Assembly (NCBI RefSeq): GCF_001457775.1
Contig: NZ_CYSG01000008.1
Span: 62,001-126,000, forward strand
Reading direction: 5' to 3'
DNA: 64,000 nucleotides
Origin: Phaeobacter sp. CECT 5382
GTDB lineage: Bacteria > Pseudomonadota > Alphaproteobacteria > Rhodobacterales > Rhodobacteraceae
Part shown: piece after piece, positions 1 through 7,602 of the stretch
Position numbering within the stretch: position 1 is the first letter of the stretch
Layout of the letters: each line of letters opens with the position of its first letter
Translations under genes and position numbers: made by a program
Notes under the pieces: generated by a model
The model's input: only the letters and a program-made list of their open reading frames with translations
Told to the model about the DNA's origin: nothing
The model's database searches: none

Positions 1-1329
1 GCTGGCAAAGCCACCGGCGCGGGCCGCGCGGGCCGCACCAACGACAGCACCTTTGAAACGGCCCTGTTCGGGAGTCAGCACACAGTAGCACCCCCAGCTG
101 AGGGCCAGTCTCCGGGCCGTGCGGGCCAAGGGCGTCAGCGCAATGATCGGCACACCAGGACGTTCGCGCGCCGTCAGCAGTGCGGTGGTGCCGCTGTGGG
201 TGAAACAGCAGATCGCTTTGATTTCGGTCTTTTCAGCAATCTCACGCGCCGCCGCAACAATCGCATCGGCCACCGTATCACCCTTGGCAGAGCGCGAGGC
301 GGCGATGATCTGCGCATAGGTCGGGTCGGCTTCGACCTCGATCGCCACCCGATCCATGGTCTGCACCGCCTCGATCGGGTAGCTGCCGGCAGCGGATTCC
401 GCGCTCAGCATGATCGCATCGGTGCCTTCATAGATGGCTGTGGCCACATCCGAAACTTCGGCGCGGGTTGGCATCGGGCTTTCGATCATGCTTTCCAGCA
501 TCTGCGTCGCCACGATCACCGGCTTGGCAGCCGCGCGACACTTGCGCACCAGACGTTTCTGGATCGGTGGCACCGCCGCCACCGGCAACTCCACGCCAAG
601 GTCGCCGCGCGCCACCATAATACCATCCGAAGCATCAAGAATTTCGTCAAACCGCTCTACTGCCGAAGGCTTTTCGATCTTGGACAGCACAGCCGCGCGC
701 CCGTCGGCCAGCCCTTTGGCCTCAAAAACATCCTTGGCGCGCTGCACAAAGGACAGCGCCAGCCAGTCCACCCCCAGGCCACAGGCAAATTCCAGATCGG
801 CCCGGTCTTTTTCCGACAAAGCCGCCAGCGGAAGTTCTACATCTGGGACATTCACGCCCTTGCGGTTGGAGATTGTGCCCCCGGTGACAACTTCGCAATC
901 CGCAAAATCGGCGCCACAGGCGCTCACCTTGAGGCGTATTTTGCCGTCATTGACCAGAAGATGCGCGCCAGGCTCCAGCGCGGCAAAGATCTCGGGATGT
1001 GGCAGGCAGACACGCGTCAGGTTGCCTTCGGCTTCATCAAGATCCATCCGAAAAGACGCCCCTGCAACCAGCTCTTCGGCCCCATTGGCAAAGACACCGA
1101 CCCGCAGCTTTGGCCCCTGAAGGTCAGCCAATATCCCGATCGAGCGGTCCAGATCCTGCTCAACCTGGCGAATAATCTGGTGCTTTTCGGCAATCTCGGC
1201 ATGGGTCCCGTGGGACATGTTCAGGCGGAACACATCCGCCCCGGCCTCGAACAGCGCCCGGATGGTGTCGTATGTTTCCGATGCGGGCCCCAGAGTGGCG
1301 ACAATCTTTACATTGCGCGAGCGTTTCAT
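1..1329 (-). CDS. pyk: Pyruvate kinase (partial, 3' end outside window)
   Basis: Catalyses phosphoenolpyruvate + ADP to pyruvate + ATP, the last step of glycolysis, in the cytoplasm. The reverse-strand translation starts MKRSRNVKIVATLGP, the usual pyruvate kinase N-terminus. It continues with the substrate/metal region SKIEKPSAV and the conserved MVARGDLGVELP segment, followed by the ATQMLESMI signature. 443 codons are present; the family is about 480 residues, so only the C-terminal tip is missing beyond the window edge. A GAGGAG ribosome site precedes the ATG at 1329. The gene is divergent from the N-formylglutamate amidohydrolase at 1525. The identification is secure. Confidence 0.96.
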   Translation of the reverse strand, partial: MKRSRNVKIVATLGPASETYDTIRALFEAGADVFRLNMSHGTHAEIAEKHQIIRQVEQDLDRSIGILADLQGPKLRVGVFANGAEELVAGASFRMDLDEAEGNLTRVCLPHPEIFAALEPGAHLLVNDGKIRLKVSACGADFADCEVVTGGTISNRKGVNVPDVELPLAALSEKDRADLEFACGLGVDWLALSFVQRAKDVFEAKGLADGRAAVLSKIEKPSAVERFDEILDASDGIMVARGDLGVELPVAAVPPIQKRLVRKCRAAAKPVIVATQMLESMIESPMPTRAEVSDVATAIYEGTDAIMLSAESAAGSYPIEAVQTMDRVAIEVEADPTYAQIIAASRSAKGDTVADAIVAAAREIAEKTEIKAICCFTHSGTTALLTARERPGVPIIALTPLARTARRLALSWGCYCVLTPEQGRFKGAVVGAARAARAGGFAS

Positions 1330-1524
1330 CAGGGGATCTCCTCAGGATCAAATATGTGGTCGCGGACTGGCACGGGCACCCTTTGTTTCGGGGCTGTCCG
1401 CACCATTAGGCGGATCGGGTCAAAAGCGGATATGTTACCGCAAACAATGCTTGAGCGCTTATCGCCCAATTCCCATTCTGCCGCAACTCCCCTAAAGGTA
1501 TTCTCAACAACAAGCGACAGGTCC

Positions 1525-2262
1525 ATGACATACACGCCTTTTTTTGTACACGGGGCCGACCGCCCTGCCCGCTGGCTGATCACCTGCGACCATGCCAGCA
1601 ATCTGGTGCCGCCCTTTGTCGGCGGTGGCGACCTTGGCCTGCCAAGCGCGGACATGGAGCGCCACATCGCCTACGATCCGGGCGCCTATGCAGTCTCTCA
1701 GATGCTTGGCGAACGGCTTGATGCGCCAGTCATCGCCTCAAATTTCTCGCGGCTGGTGATTGACCCCAATCGCGGCGAGGATGACCCGACGCTGGTCATG
1801 CAACTCTATGATGGCACCATCATTCCCGCCAACCGCGCGGCAACTGCCGCTGATCGCGAAGCCCGGCTAGACGCCTGCTACCGTCCCTATCATGCGGCCC
1901 TGGCTGATCTGGCTGCACGCCCTGATACAGTGATCGTGTCGGTACATTCCTTCACACCACAACTGCGTGGCCGCCCCCGTCGCCCCTGGGAGATCGGCAT
2001 CCTTCACCCCGACGGTGAGACGTTTTCTCCGCACCTGATTTCGGCACTGCTGTCCCCTGGCGATCTATGTGTTGGCGTGAACGAGCCCTATACCGGTTAC
2101 CTGCCCGGCGATGCGATTGACACCCACGGAACCAAACCCGGTCGTCCCAATAGTTTGATCGAGTTGCGAAATGACCTGATTTCCGACACCGCCGGACAAG
2201 AGATCTGGGCGGAGCGCCTTGCCGAAGCTCTACCGCTGGCCCTGATGGCTTCCGGCCTTTGA
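1525..2262 (+). CDS. N-formylglutamate amidohydrolase family protein
   Basis: 245 residues. The family (HutG-like, M14-related zinc hydrolases) removes formyl groups from N-formylglutamate, typically in histidine degradation. Visible family features are WLITCDHASN near the N-terminus, FSRLVIDPNR in the middle, SVHSFTP, and a late NEPYTGYLPGDAIDTHG. The reading frame stays open far upstream, but that stretch is antisense to pyruvate kinase, so I place the start at the ATG at 1525 (MTYTPFFVHG). No other hut genes are nearby, so a role in histidine use is inference; Roseobacter genomes often carry this gene beside pyk as a stand-alone paralogue. Confidence 0.88.
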   Translation: MTYTPFFVHGADRPARWLITCDHASNLVPPFVGGGDLGLPSADMERHIAYDPGAYAVSQMLGERLDAPVIASNFSRLVIDPNRGEDDPTLVMQLYDGTIIPANRAATAADREARLDACYRPYHAALADLAARPDTVIVSVHSFTPQLRGRPRRPWEIGILHPDGETFSPHLISALLSPGDLCVGVNEPYTGYLPGDAIDTHGTKPGRPNSLIELRNDLISDTAGQEIWAERLAEALPLALMASGL

Positions 2263-2383
2263 TGTCACCGCGGTGCACCTCGCCACTTTTGGCGGATTGC
2301 GGTCTCTCGATCTTCTGACACCCGCTGCCTGTGGCCATATTGGTGGGGAGATACCGAACACATTTTCGGGAAAGGAGCGTCCC

Positions 2384-2623
2384 ATGTCTGTGGAACAACT
2401 CACCACTTTTTTTGGCTGGCTCACAGTGCTGCATTTTGGGTTTCTGGGCATAACCACCCTGCTGTTGCTGGGCTTTCGCGATATCTTCGCTGCCCTGCAT
2501 GCAAAAATGCTGGGACTGGATCAGGCCGCAGTCAAGCAGGGATATTTCACCTATCTCGCCAACTATAAAATACTGATCTTTATCACAGCCCTGATGCCCT
2601 ATCTGGCGCTCAAACTGATCTGA
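2384..2623 (+). CDS. Small two-helix membrane protein, DUF6868-like
   Basis: 79 residues starting MSVEQLTTFFGWLTVLHFG, with an AAAGGAG ribosome site just upstream of the ATG at 2384. Two hydrophobic segments (about residues 8-28 and 58-77) flank a short charged loop with FAALHAKMLGLDQ. The arrangement and the ending YLALKLI resemble the uncharacterised DUF6868 family as I remember it. The frame is open further upstream, but the strong ribosome site fixes this start. It lies between the amidohydrolase and the DUF1244 gene on the same strand. Its function is unknown. Confidence 0.72.
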   Translation: MSVEQLTTFFGWLTVLHFGFLGITTLLLLGFRDIFAALHAKMLGLDQAAVKQGYFTYLANYKILIFITALMPYLALKLI

Positions 2624-2715
2624 TCGTGGTGTAGGTTGCAGCCTGGCCTGCATTGTGCGGCCCCTGCACGCTTGCTAGGACTAGTGCCGGACGCAATCAA
2701 AACAAGGGGCCCAAC

Positions 2716-3030
2716 ATGGATCCGCAAACCGAGATCGAGCTTCAGGCCGCCGCCTTTCGTCGCCTGCAAAAACACCTGATGGAAGATCGCACCGATGTGC
2801 AGAACATCGACATGATGAACCTGGCCGGGTTTTGCCGCAACTGTCTCAGCCGCTGGTATCAGGAGGCCGCCAATGAGCGCGGCATCGAGATGACCAAGAC
2901 CGAAGCGCGCGAAAGCTACTACGGCATGACAATGGACGACTGGAAAGCCAACTACCAGACCGAGGCCCCCGCCGAAAAGCAGGCCCAGTTTGAAGTCGCT
3001 TTCAAAGAGAACGTCACAGACAAGCCGTAA
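2716..3030 (+). CDS. DUF1244 family protein
   Basis: 104 residues, cytoplasmic, no signal or membrane segment. The sequence AAFRRLQKHLMEDRTDVQNIDMMNL followed by AGFCRNCLSRWY and ESYYGMTMDDWKANYQ is characteristic of DUF1244, a small helical family common in alphaproteobacteria. The two cysteines in CRNC are conserved and could bind a metal, but that is inference. The start ATG at 2716 is preceded by AAGGGGC. The C-terminal lysine-rich tail ends at 3030, and a GC-rich hairpin follows. No biochemical role is known to me. Confidence 0.82.
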   Translation: MDPQTEIELQAAAFRRLQKHLMEDRTDVQNIDMMNLAGFCRNCLSRWYQEAANERGIEMTKTEARESYYGMTMDDWKANYQTEAPAEKQAQFEVAFKENVTDKP

Positions 3031-3072
3031 AGGTAGCTCACTTCTGAGCCTACACATTTTCCTTCCGCGATA

Positions 3073-3099
3073 GTGGCGCCTTTCCTCTTGAGGCGCCAC
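3073..3099 (+). terminator. GC-rich hairpin downstream of DUF1244 gene
   Basis: Perfect 9 bp stem GTGGCGCCT / AGGCGCCAC with a 9 nt pyrimidine-rich loop, 43 bp after the DUF1244 stop. A short T-containing stretch (GCGCCTTTATT) follows. It is a plausible intrinsic terminator, though the U-tract is weak and offset. The rest of 3100-3289 shows no gene that I can support. Confidence 0.5.
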
Positions 3100-3289
3100 G
3101 CGCCTTTATTCACAGACAGGCTTCTTTTTCACCGGCCTGTTCCGGCACAACAGCCGTCAACGGTCTGGCCAATTCGTTCAGTCACTCACGCCAGCCACAG
3201 CCCTCCATCCCCCTAGCGTCAGTGAGCCGCAACTTCCTCGGTGAAACGAGGATCCACCCCATCAGCCCCAAATGGCGCTTGCCTTTTTG

Positions 3290-3329
3290 ATTGAACACTT
3301 GATGATTACTCAATCATGAGTTGCTCAAT
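3290..3329. promoter_or_regulatory. 40 bp imperfect palindrome upstream of orphan gene
   Basis: The 40 bp block reads the same on both strands at 26 of 40 positions (13 of 20 arm pairs). The core is ATGATT-N4-AATCAT and the ends are ATTGA / TCAAT. It ends 14 bp before the ATG of the gene at 3344 and overlaps the expected promoter or leader. It may be an operator or an mRNA leader hairpin; the sequence does not decide which. Confidence 0.5.
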
Positions 3330-3343
3330 GGAGAGGACGTACG

Positions 3344-4315
3344 ATGGATAGATATTTTTCAGTACCATTTTATAAAGAGCTGACAACCCCAGAAAACTGG
3401 GAAAACACTTGTGGGAAAAATAGACGTTTTCAAGCAGTTAGAGCCATTTTTAAGATTGTCACATCTCAGCTACCAGGGCCCGGAAGAATTGGACGAAAGT
3501 TCTCAGTATTTGGAGCACCAGAAGGAATCAGCCAGGAAGTGTTTAAATCCGTAGAACTAGAAACAGAGGTCTTTCAAGAAGCCAGAACTATTGAGAAGTC
3601 CATTATCGACTCCAATTCCATGGCAAAAATCCTTTCGTCCCTATCAGCCTCCTATGGTGATGGGGCGTTTTTCAATATAGGTGCGAAGGTCGATCTGGAG
3701 GCCTCCGAAAATATAAAGAAAAGTTTCCAAAGCGAGTTTCACGTCACCAATGCGGAAAGAGAAAAAAGAAAGATCACCTACCACTTTAAAAACACTGTAG
3801 AAAAAGACAGTTCTGATCCGCTGTGCGGTGTTGCAGTCTATCAAGAGTGTCGCGCTGACCTGTACTTGCTGCAGGTCGATTTTTTGAAGGTAGAATACAA
3901 AAAGTCCTGGCTAGGTTTGCGCAAGAAGTTGACCAAGACCCCGTTTCCGGCTTCAAACAAAAGGTCAAAACACCCCAATATCATTCATATTGGAGCACCG
4001 GTTGCCGAACTTCGGTACTGGGAGTTGATGCCCGACAGTTCTCTCATAATTAGAGACTCCGACTACAAGCAAGAGGTAGAAAGTGACTCCGATGTCAGGG
4101 TCCTGCCACCCAGAGAAAATTTGCTGGATCGCCCTTACTGGCAGCCAAAAGGTTTCCCCAGCCTGTATCAGTTGTCGCGTGTTGCCTTCCCCTATAGATG
4201 GGTAGACATGCCCACTAATGAACTGAGCAAAAAGCAACTGATGGAGATAGAGCTGGGGGAAGCAGAAACGACTGGGTGGTGGTTCCATCACGGCCCGGGA
4301 AGAACAACGACTTAG
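3344..4315 (+). CDS. Hypothetical protein, AT-rich orphan gene
   Basis: 323 residues starting MDRYFSVPFYKELTTPENWE, with a GAGAGGA ribosome site before the ATG. I do not recognise the family. No signal peptide or membrane helix is evident. Residues about 95-190 have alternating polar/hydrophobic stretches (SSLSASYGDGAFFNIGAKVD, KITYHFKNTVE, ADLYLLQVDFLKVEYKK) that suggest beta structure. The C-terminal half is basic and tryptophan/proline-containing. The DNA is visibly AT-richer than its neighbours and uses codons such as AGA, ATA and AAA freely, which suggests recent transfer. It has its own palindromic upstream region and downstream hairpins, so it looks like a stand-alone transcription unit. 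Confidence 0.75.
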   Translation: MDRYFSVPFYKELTTPENWENTCGKNRRFQAVRAIFKIVTSQLPGPGRIGRKFSVFGAPEGISQEVFKSVELETEVFQEARTIEKSIIDSNSMAKILSSLSASYGDGAFFNIGAKVDLEASENIKKSFQSEFHVTNAEREKRKITYHFKNTVEKDSSDPLCGVAVYQECRADLYLLQVDFLKVEYKKSWLGLRKKLTKTPFPASNKRSKHPNIIHIGAPVAELRYWELMPDSSLIIRDSDYKQEVESDSDVRVLPPRENLLDRPYWQPKGFPSLYQLSRVAFPYRWVDMPTNELSKKQLMEIELGEAETTGWWFHHGPGRTTT

Positions 4316-4329
4316 GCTGAGCCAAGCAA

Positions 4330-4359
4330 TGAGAAAATCCGCCGCGCGCAATTTTCTCA
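4330..4359 (+). terminator. Inverted repeat after orphan gene
   Basis: Perfect 9 bp arms TGAGAAAAT / ATTTTCTCA separated by 12 GC-rich bases, 15 bp after the stop codon at 4315. The 7-mer AGCAATG at 4325 also has its complement CATTGCT at 4374, so a larger alternative fold is possible. It lies directly upstream of the more typical terminator at 4397. Confidence 0.45.
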
Positions 4360-4396
4360 ATAGTGCCGTCAGGCATTGCTGACAGAGTAAACAAGC

Positions 4397-4424
4397 AAGC
4401 CATCAAAAATGGCTTACTGTTTTT
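4397..4424 (+). terminator. Rho-independent terminator
   Basis: Stem AAGCCAT / ATGGCTT with the loop CAAAA, followed by ACTGTTTTT. It sits between the orphan gene and the convergent D-amino-acid transaminase and would end plus-strand transcription. Confidence 0.65.
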
Positions 4425-4443
4425 CAGTTGCTCTTCAGGCTGA

Positions 4444-5307
4444 TCAGACTGCGGCCTTCAGGCTCTCGTCCAGATAGATCTCGCGCAGACGTGTGGCGAT
4501 GGGGCCCGGCGTGCCATCGCCCAAGGCCACACCGTCGATCTCCACCACCGGCATCACAAAGGCGCTGGCAGAGGTAGTAAAGGCCTCATCCGCCTCTTTC
4601 GCCTCGTCGATTGTGAACAGGCGCTCTTCGACTTCCATCTGTGCCTCAGCCGCCATGCGCAGAACCGCCTTGCGGGTGATGCCATGAAGGATATCGCTGG
4701 ACAGTGGCCGGGTGACGATCTTGCCGTTCTTAACGAAATAGGCGTTGTTCGACGTGCCCTCGGTGACATAGCCGTCCTCGATCAGCCAGGCATCATCAGC
4801 CCCGGCCTTTTTGGCCATCATCTTACCCATGGACGGGTAGAGCAGTTGCACGGTCTTGATGTCGCGGCGCCCCCAGCGGATATCCTCGATCGAGATGATC
4901 TTGGCGCCCTTCTTGGCCGCCGGATTGTCGGCCAGACCGGGCTTTTTCTGAGTGAACAGCACGATGGTCGGCTTGGTGGTCTCGGGGTCCGGGAAGACAA
5001 AATCACGATCGCCATCAGAGCCACGGGTGATCTGCAGATAGACCAGGCCTTCGGTGATATCGTTGCGCTTCACCAGCTCGCGGTGGATCTCCAGCAACTC
5101 TTCCTTGGAACAGGCGGCAGGCATATCCAGCTCGTTGAGGGACCGCTCCAGACGCACGGCATGGCCTTCAAAATCGATCAGCTTACCATCCAGAACCGAT
5201 GTGACCTCATAGACGCCATCCGCCATCAGAAAGCCGCGGTCAAAAATCGAGACTGTGGCTTCGGTCTCGGGCAGGTATTCGCCATTTACATAAACGGTAC
5301 GGGTCAT
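4444..5307 (-). CDS. dat: D-amino-acid transaminase
   Basis: 287 residues, the usual size for fold-type IV PLP D-amino-acid transaminases. It interconverts D-alanine and 2-oxoglutarate with pyruvate and D-glutamate and accepts several D-amino acids. Visible features are VYVNGEYLPETEATVSIFDRGF at the N-terminus, the PLP lysine K151 in RRDIKTVQLL, and DAWLIEDGYVTEGTSNN with its conserved glutamate. I start at the ATG at 5307 (MTRTVYVNG) rather than seven codons upstream because the family begins there. It lies about 1.2 kb from dgcA/dgcN, which handle D-glutamate. This supports a D-amino-acid role over the related branched-chain or 4-amino-4-deoxychorismate enzymes. Confidence 0.9.
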   Translation of the reverse strand: MTRTVYVNGEYLPETEATVSIFDRGFLMADGVYEVTSVLDGKLIDFEGHAVRLERSLNELDMPAACSKEELLEIHRELVKRNDITEGLVYLQITRGSDGDRDFVFPDPETTKPTIVLFTQKKPGLADNPAAKKGAKIISIEDIRWGRRDIKTVQLLYPSMGKMMAKKAGADDAWLIEDGYVTEGTSNNAYFVKNGKIVTRPLSSDILHGITRKAVLRMAAEAQMEVEERLFTIDEAKEADEAFTTSASAFVMPVVEIDGVALGDGTPGPIATRLREIYLDESLKAAV

Positions 5308-5488
5308 GAGACAGGTCTTTCTTGGCAATGTGTTTCAATGGGTCGGCTTCATTCTTTGTCTTTTGAAACCGGGATATTCAAGTGGTTTCACCAACGGCGG
5401 GTCCGGCCACCGCCTGCTACGGCAAGGATCGGGGTTGACTTTGGCCACGGGCTACGTGAACATGAACGTCGTTCAAAAAGGATGTGTG

Positions 5489-6508
5489 ATGCAGCTTCCA
5501 CCCGAGCTTTCCGATTTTGTACGCGGCGCTCTGAACAAGGGTATGACCCGCGCGCAGATTTCCTCCTGCCTGGCCAGCTCTGACTGGACACCGCTGGAAA
5601 TTGAAACCGCGCTTGAGGCCTGGGACTACAGTGCTACCGCCGGTGCGGTGCCGCGACCTCAGCGAGCAACCTCCGCTTGGGAAGCGCTTTTTTACGCCCT
5701 GCTCTTTGCTGCCCTGGGCATGGTGGTTGCCAACAGCCTGACCCTGCAGCACGGGTTGATCACCCTGTGGGTCCCGGAACACGGTGACAGCTACTCCAGC
5801 TATGGGCTGGGTCAATTGCGCTGGTCGATGGCCGCCCTGATCATTTTCGCACCCGTGTTTCACTGGCTGCACCACAAGGACGCCCGAGCCACCGGAACGA
5901 ACCCGGCGCAAAAGCATGGCACCATCCGGCGCTGGCTTTCGGCACTGGCCGTCTTTGCCGCCGCCATGACACTTCTCTGCACCGCGATCTATGTAATCTA
6001 CCGGTTTCTGGATGGTGACATGACCGCACGTTTCATCGCCAAATCCGGCAGCGTGACCCTGATGGCCTGTGTGGTGCTGCTGTATTTCCGTCAAGACCGC
6101 CTGACCGCGGGACATTGGGATACTCTTGCACCAAACTGGCTGGTCACGGGGATCGCAGCACTGACCCTGGCGCTGTCTTTCTGGTCTGTTGGTGGCCCTG
6201 CGCAGGGGCGCATGGAGCACCGCGACAGCCTGCGCCTTTCGGATTTGCAGCAGTTGCAGCGTGACGTCGCCGCCTGCATGGAACGTACAGATACGGCCCC
6301 CTCCGAACTGGATCTTCCAGAAGCGCTCGACCCGATGACCTGCGCCCGCAACCCACATCAATTGACCGGCTATGCCGCCGAAATCACCTACGAGCGCCTT
6401 GGGCCACGGCGTTTCCAGCTTTGCACCAAAGTCGAAGATCCGCAAAAACTGCGGCTCTACAATGGCACCTTGCAGGGCGACCGGCTTTGCATTGAGCGCA
6501 AGCTCTAG
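5489..6508 (+). CDS. DUF5671-type membrane protein
   Basis: 339 residues. The N-terminal 45 residues (LPPELSDFVRGALNKGMTRAQISSCLASSDWTPLEI, written in two parts here: LPPELSDFVRGALNKG and MTRAQISSCLASSDW) form a small helical, UBA-like module that often precedes DUF5671. Four hydrophobic segments follow between about residues 63 and 225, including AWEALFYALLFAALGMVV and LVTGIAALTLALSFW. A soluble C-terminal domain of about 100 residues contains two cysteines. I choose the ATG at 5489, preceded by AAAAGGA, over an in-frame ATG at 5462. The gene is divergent from dat and convergent with dgcA. Its function is unknown. Confidence 0.72.
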   Translation: MQLPPELSDFVRGALNKGMTRAQISSCLASSDWTPLEIETALEAWDYSATAGAVPRPQRATSAWEALFYALLFAALGMVVANSLTLQHGLITLWVPEHGDSYSSYGLGQLRWSMAALIIFAPVFHWLHHKDARATGTNPAQKHGTIRRWLSALAVFAAAMTLLCTAIYVIYRFLDGDMTARFIAKSGSVTLMACVVLLYFRQDRLTAGHWDTLAPNWLVTGIAALTLALSFWSVGGPAQGRMEHRDSLRLSDLQQLQRDVAACMERTDTAPSELDLPEALDPMTCARNPHQLTGYAAEITYERLGPRRFQLCTKVEDPQKLRLYNGTLQGDRLCIERKL

Positions 6509-6537
6509 CGCTGCCTCTCGCGCCGCCTGCAGCACTG

Positions 6538-7503
6538 TCACCCCCAAAGCGCGGGCGCAGGCGGATGCACTCCGGCGGCGTCGAATTTCAATGGATCCTC
6601 CCGGTCTTCGGCCAGCAGCAGCGGCCCGTCGAGATCGGTCACCAGAACACCCTGCGCCAACAGTGTCGCGGGGGCCATCGCCAGGGATGATCCCACCATG
6701 CAGCCCACCATGACATCATAGCCCAGCGCCAGCGCTTCTTCGCGCAGTTTCAGCGCTTCGGTCAGCCCGCCTGTTTTGTCCAGCTTGATGTTGACCACGT
6801 CATATTTGCCTTTCAGCTTTGGCAGACTGGCGCGATCATGACAGCTTTCGTCGGCGCAGACCGGCACCGGGCGCTCCATGCCGATCAGGGCCTCATCCTC
6901 GCCTGCGGGCAGCGGCTGTTCGACCAGTTCGACGCCAAGGCGCACCAGATGCGGAGCCAGCTCTGCGTAGACCTCAGCCGACCAGCCCTCGTTGGCGTCG
7001 ATGATGATCTTGGCATCCGGCGCCCCGGCGCGCACGGCCTCGAGCCGGGGCATGTCGTCCGGGGTGCCCAGTTTGATTTTCAGCAAAGGGCGGTGGGCAT
7101 TTTCTGCCGCCTGTTTCTGCATCTCTTCGGGGCTGGCCAGCGACAGCGTATAAGCGGTGATTTCCGGGCCGGGGGCCGGTAGACCTGCCAGCTCCCAGAC
7201 GCGCTTTCCGGCCTGTTTGGCCTCCAAATCCCAAAGCGCGCAATCCACCGCGTTGCGCGCGGCCCCGGCGGGCAGCAGATCCTGCAGCTCATCGCGGGTG
7301 AATTCCGCAGGCAGGCCTTCGATCTCGGCTGTGACGCTCTCCAGGGTCTCGTTGTAACGCGCATAGGGCACGCATTCGCCCCAGCCGGTGATACCATTCT
7401 TCTCCACCTTAACCGTTAGCACCTTGGCTTCGGTGCGCGAGCCGCGCGAGATGGTAAAGACCTGCGCCAGTTTAAAAACATCAGGCGTCACGGTGATTTG
7501 CAT
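6538..7503 (-). CDS. dgcA: N-acetyl-D-glutamate racemase (DgcA-type, enolase superfamily)
   Basis: 321 residues, a muconate-cycloisomerase/dipeptide-epimerase type enolase-superfamily enzyme. The acid/base lysine motif LKIKLG, the metal ligands in DANEGW, EQPLP and ADESCHD, and the second catalytic lysine in NIKLDKTGG are all present. On sequence alone it could be an L-Ala-D/L-Glu epimerase. The neighbour at 7603 is DgcN, so the published DgcN-DgcA route is the better reading: DgcN acetylates D-glutamate and DgcA epimerises N-acetyl-D-glutamate to the L-form. The start is the ATG at 7503 (MQITVTPD), which removes a 17-codon upstream extension. Confidence 0.88.
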   Translation of the reverse strand: MQITVTPDVFKLAQVFTISRGSRTEAKVLTVKVEKNGITGWGECVPYARYNETLESVTAEIEGLPAEFTRDELQDLLPAGAARNAVDCALWDLEAKQAGKRVWELAGLPAPGPEITAYTLSLASPEEMQKQAAENAHRPLLKIKLGTPDDMPRLEAVRAGAPDAKIIIDANEGWSAEVYAELAPHLVRLGVELVEQPLPAGEDEALIGMERPVPVCADESCHDRASLPKLKGKYDVVNIKLDKTGGLTEALKLREEALALGYDVMVGCMVGSSLAMAPATLLAQGVLVTDLDGPLLLAEDREDPLKFDAAGVHPPAPALWG

Positions 7504-7565
7504 GTCGCATCCTTTCGACGGGTTGGGCGTGCCGGAGCAGGGCGTTGACCCCAAGCGGCGGGCAG

Positions 7566-7594
7566 AAAAAGGGCGCCTGTTTCCAGACGCCCTT
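7566..7594 (-). terminator. Hairpin with T-tract between dgcN and dgcA
   Basis: Read on the minus strand, AAGGGCG...CGCCCTT encloses a short CTG/CAG inner stem and is followed by TTTTT. It lies 9 bp after the dgcN stop and about 60 bp before the dgcA start. It could partly terminate dgcN transcripts and lower dgcA expression. Confidence 0.65.
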
Positions 7595-7602
7595 CCTTAA
7601 AA

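Noticed and set aside
196-1524. Long open frame extending the N-formylglutamate amidohydrolase upstream by 443 codons
   Set aside because: It lies antisense to pyruvate kinase, and its residues (many His/Arg/Gly) match no family. The ATG at 1525 gives a normal-length protein.
1952-2653. 233-residue minus-strand open frame
   Set aside because: It overlaps the amidohydrolase and the small DUF6868-like gene, has no family features and is rich in Gln/Arg/Ser, as expected for a shadow frame in GC-rich DNA.
5417-6547. 376-residue minus-strand open frame opposite the DUF5671 gene
   Set aside because: The plus strand shows real membrane helices and a ribosome site; the opposite frame shows none.
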